From an uncultured bacterium (lineage in GTDB: Bacteria > Bacillota > Clostridia > Christensenellales > Borkfalkiaceae), in the NCBI GenBank assembly GCA_934871445.1, contig CAKXBD010000047.1, positions 4,198 through 13,810 of the forward strand: a DNA stretch of 9,613 bases, given 5' to 3'. Shown one piece after another: positions 6,581 to 9,613 of the stretch. The notes beneath the pieces were generated by a model. The model saw only the letters and a program-made list of their open reading frames with translations. It was not told the origin of the DNA and made no database searches. Both the position numbers and the translations under genes were made by a program. Positions within the stretch are counted from its first letter, which is position 1; each line of letters opens with the position of its first letter.

Positions 6581-6596
6581 TGTTTCACGTGAAATT
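6581..6596. promoter_or_regulatory. parS-like palindrome
   Basis: TGTTTCACGTGAAATT matches the ParB/Spo0J-binding parS consensus TGTTNCACGTGAAACA except for the last two bases. The central TTTCACGTGAAA (6583-6594) is a perfect 12-bp palindrome. It lies in the intergenic space just upstream of the HD gene ribosome binding site. ParB binding is an inference from the match alone. Confidence 0.45.
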
Positions 6597-6659
6597 AAAG
6601 GAATAAAAACAAAGAACTTCCCCACTGCGTTTTTCCTTTATTTATAAGGCTTCTAAGGA

Positions 6660-7130
6660 TTATCGAAGCTCTAAAAAGGCATCTCTGTGCTCTACGGAAG
6701 TCGAAAATACGATTTGCGTTTTTGTCTTTCCGAAATGTTGAAGCTCTCCGATGAAGTGATCCAATTCCGCTGTTGTTCGGAAAAGAACCTCTATCAGCAT
6801 CGCATAATCCCCCGTCACGCAATTACACTCTACGACGTTCGGACAAGAACGAATATAGGGATAAAATTCTTTCTTTTGAACAGGCTCTACTTCCAAATTA
6901 ATAAAAGCCTTAATATTAAACCCAAAAGCCTGAGCATTGATATGTGCATAATATCCTTCGATATAACCGCCCTTTTCCAATTTCTCTATCCTTGCAGAAA
7001 TTGCAGTAGGAGAAAGAAACGTCTGTTCTGCAATATGTTTAATAGAAATTCGAGCATTCTTTTGCAATAAAGAAAGAATTTGCAAATCGGTATCATCTAT
7101 CGAAAAAAAATCCGTGCCATCTTTGCGCAT
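6660..7130 (-). CDS. Lrp/AsnC-family transcriptional regulator
   Basis: 156 residues from the ATG at 7130 (MRKDGTDFFSIDDTDLQILS). The N-terminal helix-turn-helix has IDDTDLQILSLLQKNARISI and LSPTAISARIEKLEKGGYIEGY (residues 11-60). A C-terminal RAM (effector-binding) domain covers about 72-152 with VTGDYAMLIEV at 106-115. The length is normal. A TTG at 7151 would add seven residues but has no ribosome binding site; AAAGG lies 12 nt upstream of the ATG. Lrp-type regulators are DNA-binding oligomers that usually respond to amino acids; the ligand is unknown here. It lies 39 nt after the ZIP gene with no terminator, so it is probably in its operon and may control it, which is inference. No RNA-level regulation is seen. 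Confidence 0.92.
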   Translation of the reverse strand: MRKDGTDFFSIDDTDLQILSLLQKNARISIKHIAEQTFLSPTAISARIEKLEKGGYIEGYYAHINAQAFGFNIKAFINLEVEPVQKKEFYPYIRSCPNVVECNCVTGDYAMLIEVLFRTTAELDHFIGELQHFGKTKTQIVFSTSVEHRDAFLELR

Positions 7131-7169
7131 AACGACAATCAACCTTTTCAAAAATTTTTTTCGGGCCTA

Positions 7170-7952
7170 TCAACCCAATGCCATATCCATAATCATCATT
7201 ATTACAAACCCCAGCATTACCCCCACTGTAGCAATATTTGAATGAGAGCCGCTCTGCGATTCGGGTATAAGTTCTTCCACCACGACATAAATCATAGCAC
7301 CCGCCGCAAATGAAAGAAGATAAGGAAGAACGGGAAGAATGATTCCCGAAAAGAGAACTGTAATCAAAGCCGCGGCAGGTTCGACGATTCCCGAAAACAT
7401 TCCATATAGAAAAGATTTATTCTTTCCGATTCCGGAAGCTTTCAACGGCATGGAAATAATGGCTCCTTCGGGGAAATTTTGAAGTGCAATTCCTACGGAA
7501 AGAGAAAATGCCGCCGCGATAGAAATTTCTTGGCCCGCAGCGAGCAAACCTGCAAAAACAGCTCCTACGGCCATTCCCTCAGGGACATTATGCAAAGTTA
7601 CAGATAAAAACAACAATTTCGATTTCCCGAGCGACGACTTATGCCCTTCGGGAATATCAGAATCGATATGCTGGTGCGGGACGACCGAATCGAGCAACAA
7701 CAACGTAAGCATACCTATAATAAATCCGACAGCCGCGGGAAGCCATTCCACTCCCCCTCTTTCCCTGGCCAATTCGACAGAAGGCAAAATAAGAGACCAA
7801 ATCGACGCCGCAATCATGACGCCGGAAGCAAAACCAATCAATAATTTTTGTATTTTCGGATTAATTTCTTTTTTGAGTAGAAACACCATCGCTGCTCCGA
7901 GCGACGTTCCTATAAACGGCAATAAAATGCCTAGGGCAACTGTCCCTGCCAT
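7170..7952 (-). CDS. ZIP-family metal transporter (GufA-like)
   Basis: 260 residues forming about eight hydrophobic segments in the cytoplasmic membrane. The two metal-site helices are clear: LHNVPEGMAVG (residues 120-130) and LQNFPEGAIISMPL (157-170). A further conserved Glu191 (IVEPAAAL) and Glu227/228 (VVEELIPES) follow. A His-bearing loop (PHQHIDSDIPEGH, 92-104) precedes helix 4. ZIP proteins move divalent metals, mainly zinc, and in some cases iron or manganese, into the cytosol; specificity cannot be read here. The ATG at 7952 has GGGAGG (7957-7962) at 4 nt. The longer frame from 7970 would place its start in the promoter-proximal leader without a better site. A strong promoter lies upstream. 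It heads a likely operon with the Lrp and HD genes. Confidence 0.93.
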   Translation of the reverse strand: MAGTVALGILLPFIGTSLGAAMVFLLKKEINPKIQKLLIGFASGVMIAASIWSLILPSVELARERGGVEWLPAAVGFIIGMLTLLLLDSVVPHQHIDSDIPEGHKSSLGKSKLLFLSVTLHNVPEGMAVGAVFAGLLAAGQEISIAAAFSLSVGIALQNFPEGAIISMPLKASGIGKNKSFLYGMFSGIVEPAAALITVLFSGIILPVLPYLLSFAAGAMIYVVVEELIPESQSGSHSNIATVGVMLGFVIMMIMDMALG

Positions 7953-7988
7953 ATTTCCTCCCGTGAACATAAATTTATATTCATTATT

Positions 7989-8017
7989 ATTATAGCCATT
8001 TCAACCGAAAAAGTCAA
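7989..8017 (-). promoter_or_regulatory. Sigma-A promoter of the ZIP-Lrp-HD operon
   Basis: On the minus strand, TTGACT (8012-8017), a 17-bp spacer and TATAAT (7989-7994). The start is expected near 7982, giving a leader of about 30 nt before the ATG at 7952. No Zur- or Fur-like palindrome was obvious around it. Confidence 0.85.
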
Positions 8018-8094
8018 CCTGAGAGAATCAGAAAACTTTCCGGGCGTGTTCATGAAATTATTTCCGAGAAAATCAAAAATCCCTTGAAAATTAG

Positions 8095-8123
8095 TTGACG
8101 AAAAGTGATTTATTTGTTATAAT
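8095..8123 (+). promoter_or_regulatory. Sigma-A promoter of tRNA-Val
   Basis: TTGACG (8095-8100), a 17-bp spacer and TATAAT (8118-8123). The start is expected near 8130, about 10 nt before the mature tRNA. It is probably also the only promoter serving the downstream zinc-ribbon gene. Confidence 0.88.
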
Positions 8124-8139
8124 AGCAAAGCAAGATTTC

Positions 8140-8216
<77 letters not shown>

Positions 8217-8222
8217 CTTCTT

Positions 8223-8248
8223 ACCCCTCGAAGATATCTTCGAGGGGT
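8223..8248 (+). terminator. Palindromic hairpin after tRNA-Val, weak U tract
   Basis: A perfect 26-bp palindrome with arms ACCCCTCGAAGAT and ATCTTCGAGGGGT, able to form an 11-bp GC-rich stem with a tight loop. Only TTTA follows the GGGG, so termination may be incomplete and allow transcription of the gene 34 nt downstream. Confidence 0.7.
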
Positions 8249-8281
8249 TTATGTCATAAAAATTTATTGGGGGTAAAAAAG

Positions 8282-8797
8282 ATGAACAATCAGGAAAATC
8301 AAAAACAAACTGATACGGAACATAAACACGAGCAAACAAAGCGCAAATTAAAAATCATAGGCATTTCTGTTTTGAGCATAGGATTAATTTTTACTGTTAT
8401 AGGTTTTATCAGCTTCTTTTCCTCTTTCGGAAGCGGGGATATGCCTTCTCTCTTTTGGTGTTCTTTCATCGGGCTTCCGATGTTCGCGGTAGGCCTCAGT
8501 ATTACTTCTTTAGCTTTTAAGAGAGAGATCAGTCGATACGTAAAAAACGAATCCGTCCCCGTTATAAACGAAGCAGGCAAAGAAGTCTCTCCCGCAGTAC
8601 GGGATATTGCTTCGGCCGTTAAAGAAGGAATTTCTGACGATAATGAATTCCGTTGCCCTTCATGCGGTGAATTTAACGAAAAAGGCAGTAAATTCTGTAA
8701 AAATTGCGGTAGAAGTTTTATAAAGATCTGTCCCTTTTGCAGTCAGGAAATCGATGTCGATAGTTCTTTCTGTAATCATTGTGGTAAAAAATTATAA
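8282..8797 (+). CDS. Small membrane protein with C-terminal double zinc ribbon
   Basis: 171 residues. A polar, charged N-terminus (1-22) precedes two membrane helices at about 23-47 and 58-80. A linker with KEVSPAVRDIASAVKEGISD follows. Then come two CxxC...CxxC ribbons: Cys125/128/139/142 (CPSCGEFNEKGSKFCKNCG) and Cys150/153/164/167 (CPFCSQEIDVDSSFCNHCG). This is the double zinc ribbon pattern; all eight cysteines are present. Function is unknown. The ribbons probably face the cytosol and bind zinc, serving protein or nucleic-acid contacts. The ATG at 8282 is chosen because GGGGG (8269-8273) lies 8 nt upstream. The longer open frame starts inside the tRNA and is rejected. No promoter fits in the 33 nt after the hairpin, so expression likely depends on readthrough from tRNA-Val. 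Confidence 0.85.
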   Translation: MNNQENQKQTDTEHKHEQTKRKLKIIGISVLSIGLIFTVIGFISFFSSFGSGDMPSLFWCSFIGLPMFAVGLSITSLAFKREISRYVKNESVPVINEAGKEVSPAVRDIASAVKEGISDDNEFRCPSCGEFNEKGSKFCKNCGRSFIKICPFCSQEIDVDSSFCNHCGKKL

Positions 8798-8808
8798 TTA
8801 AGTAAGGG

Positions 8809-8849
8809 AAGCCCCGAATTTCTGTGTTTTACAGAAATTCGGGGCTTTT
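8809..8849 (+). terminator. Rho-independent terminator of the zinc-ribbon gene
   Basis: A 17-bp perfect stem (8809-8825 with 8831-8847) closes a GTTTT loop. It contains GCCCC/GGGGC, followed by TTTTA. It lies 11 nt after the stop codon. Confidence 0.9.
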
Positions 8850-8891
8850 ACTAAAAAAGAGGTTTTCGATTTTGAAAACCTCTTTTTTAGT
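8850..8891. terminator. Second, bidirectional terminator serving the convergent GGGtGRT gene
   Basis: An 18-bp perfect inverted repeat (8850-8867 with 8874-8891) around a 6-nt loop, with GAGG/CCTC next to the runs AAAAAA and TTTTTT. It starts immediately after the previous hairpin and 18 nt beyond the stop of the minus-strand gene. It can end transcription in either direction. Confidence 0.88.
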
Positions 8892-8908
8892 ATTTCAGAA
8901 ATACAATG

Positions 8909-9613
8909 TTATTTTTTCATACCCTCTTCAACCGCAACAGCACAAGCGACGGTAGCACCGACCATCGGGTTATTTCCCATACCGATCAAGCCCATCATTT
9001 CAACGTGAGCAGGAACCGAAGAAGAACCCGCAAACTGCGCGTCGGAGTGCATTCTGCCCATCGTATCCGTCATGCCGTAAGAAGCGGGGCCGGCAGCCAT
9101 ATTGTCGGGATGCAATGTTCTGCCCGTACCACCGCCCGAAGCCACGGAGAAATATTTAACGCCGTTCTCATTGCACCACTTTTTATACGTACCAGCAACA
9201 GGATGCTGGAATCTCGTAGGATTAGTAGAGTTGCCCGTAATGGAAACCCCGACTTTTTCGAGACGCATGATTGCCACGCCTTCAGGAACATCGTCCGCAC
9301 CGTAGCATTTTACCTTTGCGCGGGGACCGTCGGAAAATGCCTTCTCGTAAACCACTTTTACGGTTTCGGTAGAATGGTCGAATTCGGTCTCCACATAGGT
9401 AAAGCCGTTAATTCTGGAAATAATATAAGCAGCATCTTTGCCGAGTCCATTAAGAATAACTCTCAAAGGATTTTTTCTGACCTTATTTGCGTTCTGAGCA
9501 ATAGAAATAGCGCCTTCGGCCGCTGCAAAGGACTCATGTCCGGCCAAGAAACAGAAACATTCTGTCTCTTCGGAAAGTAACATCGAACCCAAATTACCAT
9601 GGCCGAGCCCTAC
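8909..9613 (-). CDS. GGGtGRT family protein, C-terminal part (cut by window edge)
   Basis: The frame is open to the right edge, giving the last 234 residues of what I recall as a roughly 330-residue family. The signature SGGGTGRTLHPDNM lies in the C-terminal half and gives the family its name. Other blocks are ETECFCFLAGHESFAAAEG near the edge, RVILNGLGKDAAYIISRING, ITGNSTNPTRFQHPVAGTYK, and the end GLIGMGNNPMVGATVACAVAVEEGMKK. No membrane segment or signal peptide is visible. The family has no established function that I know. The glycine-rich motifs suggest nucleotide or cofactor binding, which is inference. The true start lies beyond position 9613; an internal TTG at 9592 is not a plausible start because family-like sequence continues upstream. 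It ends before a strong bidirectional terminator. Confidence 0.85.
   Translation of the reverse strand, partial: VGLGHGNLGSMLLSEETECFCFLAGHESFAAAEGAISIAQNANKVRKNPLRVILNGLGKDAAYIISRINGFTYVETEFDHSTETVKVVYEKAFSDGPRAKVKCYGADDVPEGVAIMRLEKVGVSITGNSTNPTRFQHPVAGTYKKWCNENGVKYFSVASGGGTGRTLHPDNMAAGPASYGMTDTMGRMHSDAQFAGSSSVPAHVEMMGLIGMGNNPMVGATVACAVAVEEGMKK

Noticed and set aside
8223..8248. Attachment site for an integrating element next to the tRNA
   Set aside because: There is no duplicate of the tRNA 3' end, no integrase and no foreign gene block nearby. The palindrome is better explained as a terminator.
8906..9580. A plus-strand 224-codon frame opposite the GGGtGRT gene
   Set aside because: It is antisense to a recognised conserved protein and has no start signals or family features.

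Overview
The window looks like chromosomal DNA from a low-to-medium-GC Gram-positive bacterium, most likely a member of the Bacillota (class Clostridia or a relative). The reasons are strong AGGAGG-type ribosome binding sites, repeated near-consensus sigma-A promoters (TTGAC[T/G], a 17-18 bp spacer, then TATAAT), rho-independent hairpins, a PadR-type winged helix, a GufA-like ZIP transporter, a FatA-type acyl-ACP thioesterase and a GGGtGRT-family protein. No phage, transposase, CRISPR or resistance gene is visible. Species cannot be read from the sequence.

Left part (1-2454, all minus strand): the N-terminal end of a type-2 argC and a complete argG form the start of an arginine-biosynthesis operon reading off the left edge. 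Upstream of it sits an acyl-ACP thioesterase gene whose promoter lies so close to its ATG that the mRNA is predicted to be leaderless.

Centre (2622-6093, plus strand): divergent from the thioesterase is the most unusual locus. A PadR-like DNA-binding domain leads into about 480 residues of coiled coil and stops at 4631. The same reading frame then resumes at 4655 with more coiled coil, a Pro/Tyr-rich linker and four membrane segments. Between the halves lie 24 bases holding four in-frame TAA codons, flanked by identical TCG codons. Either this is a two-gene system (soluble PadR-coiled coil plus membrane coiled coil), a disrupted single gene of about 1,100 residues, or a recoded (bypassed) gene. 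A bidirectional terminator ends it.

Right-centre (6086-8017, minus strand): a ZIP metal transporter, an Lrp/AsnC regulator and a small HD-domain hydrolase form a probable operon driven by one strong promoter upstream of the transporter. A parS-like palindrome lies just before the HD gene.

Right part (8095-9613): a tRNA-Val(GAC) gene with its own promoter is followed by a short palindromic terminator. Then comes a small two-helix membrane protein with a double zinc ribbon, with no separate promoter visible. Two tandem hairpins separate it from the convergent C-terminal part of a GGGtGRT-family protein, which runs off the right edge.

The genes do not form one pathway. The arg operon, fatty-acid thioesterase, metal transport and tRNA are housekeeping functions around one undescribed-looking coiled-coil membrane/DNA-binding locus.
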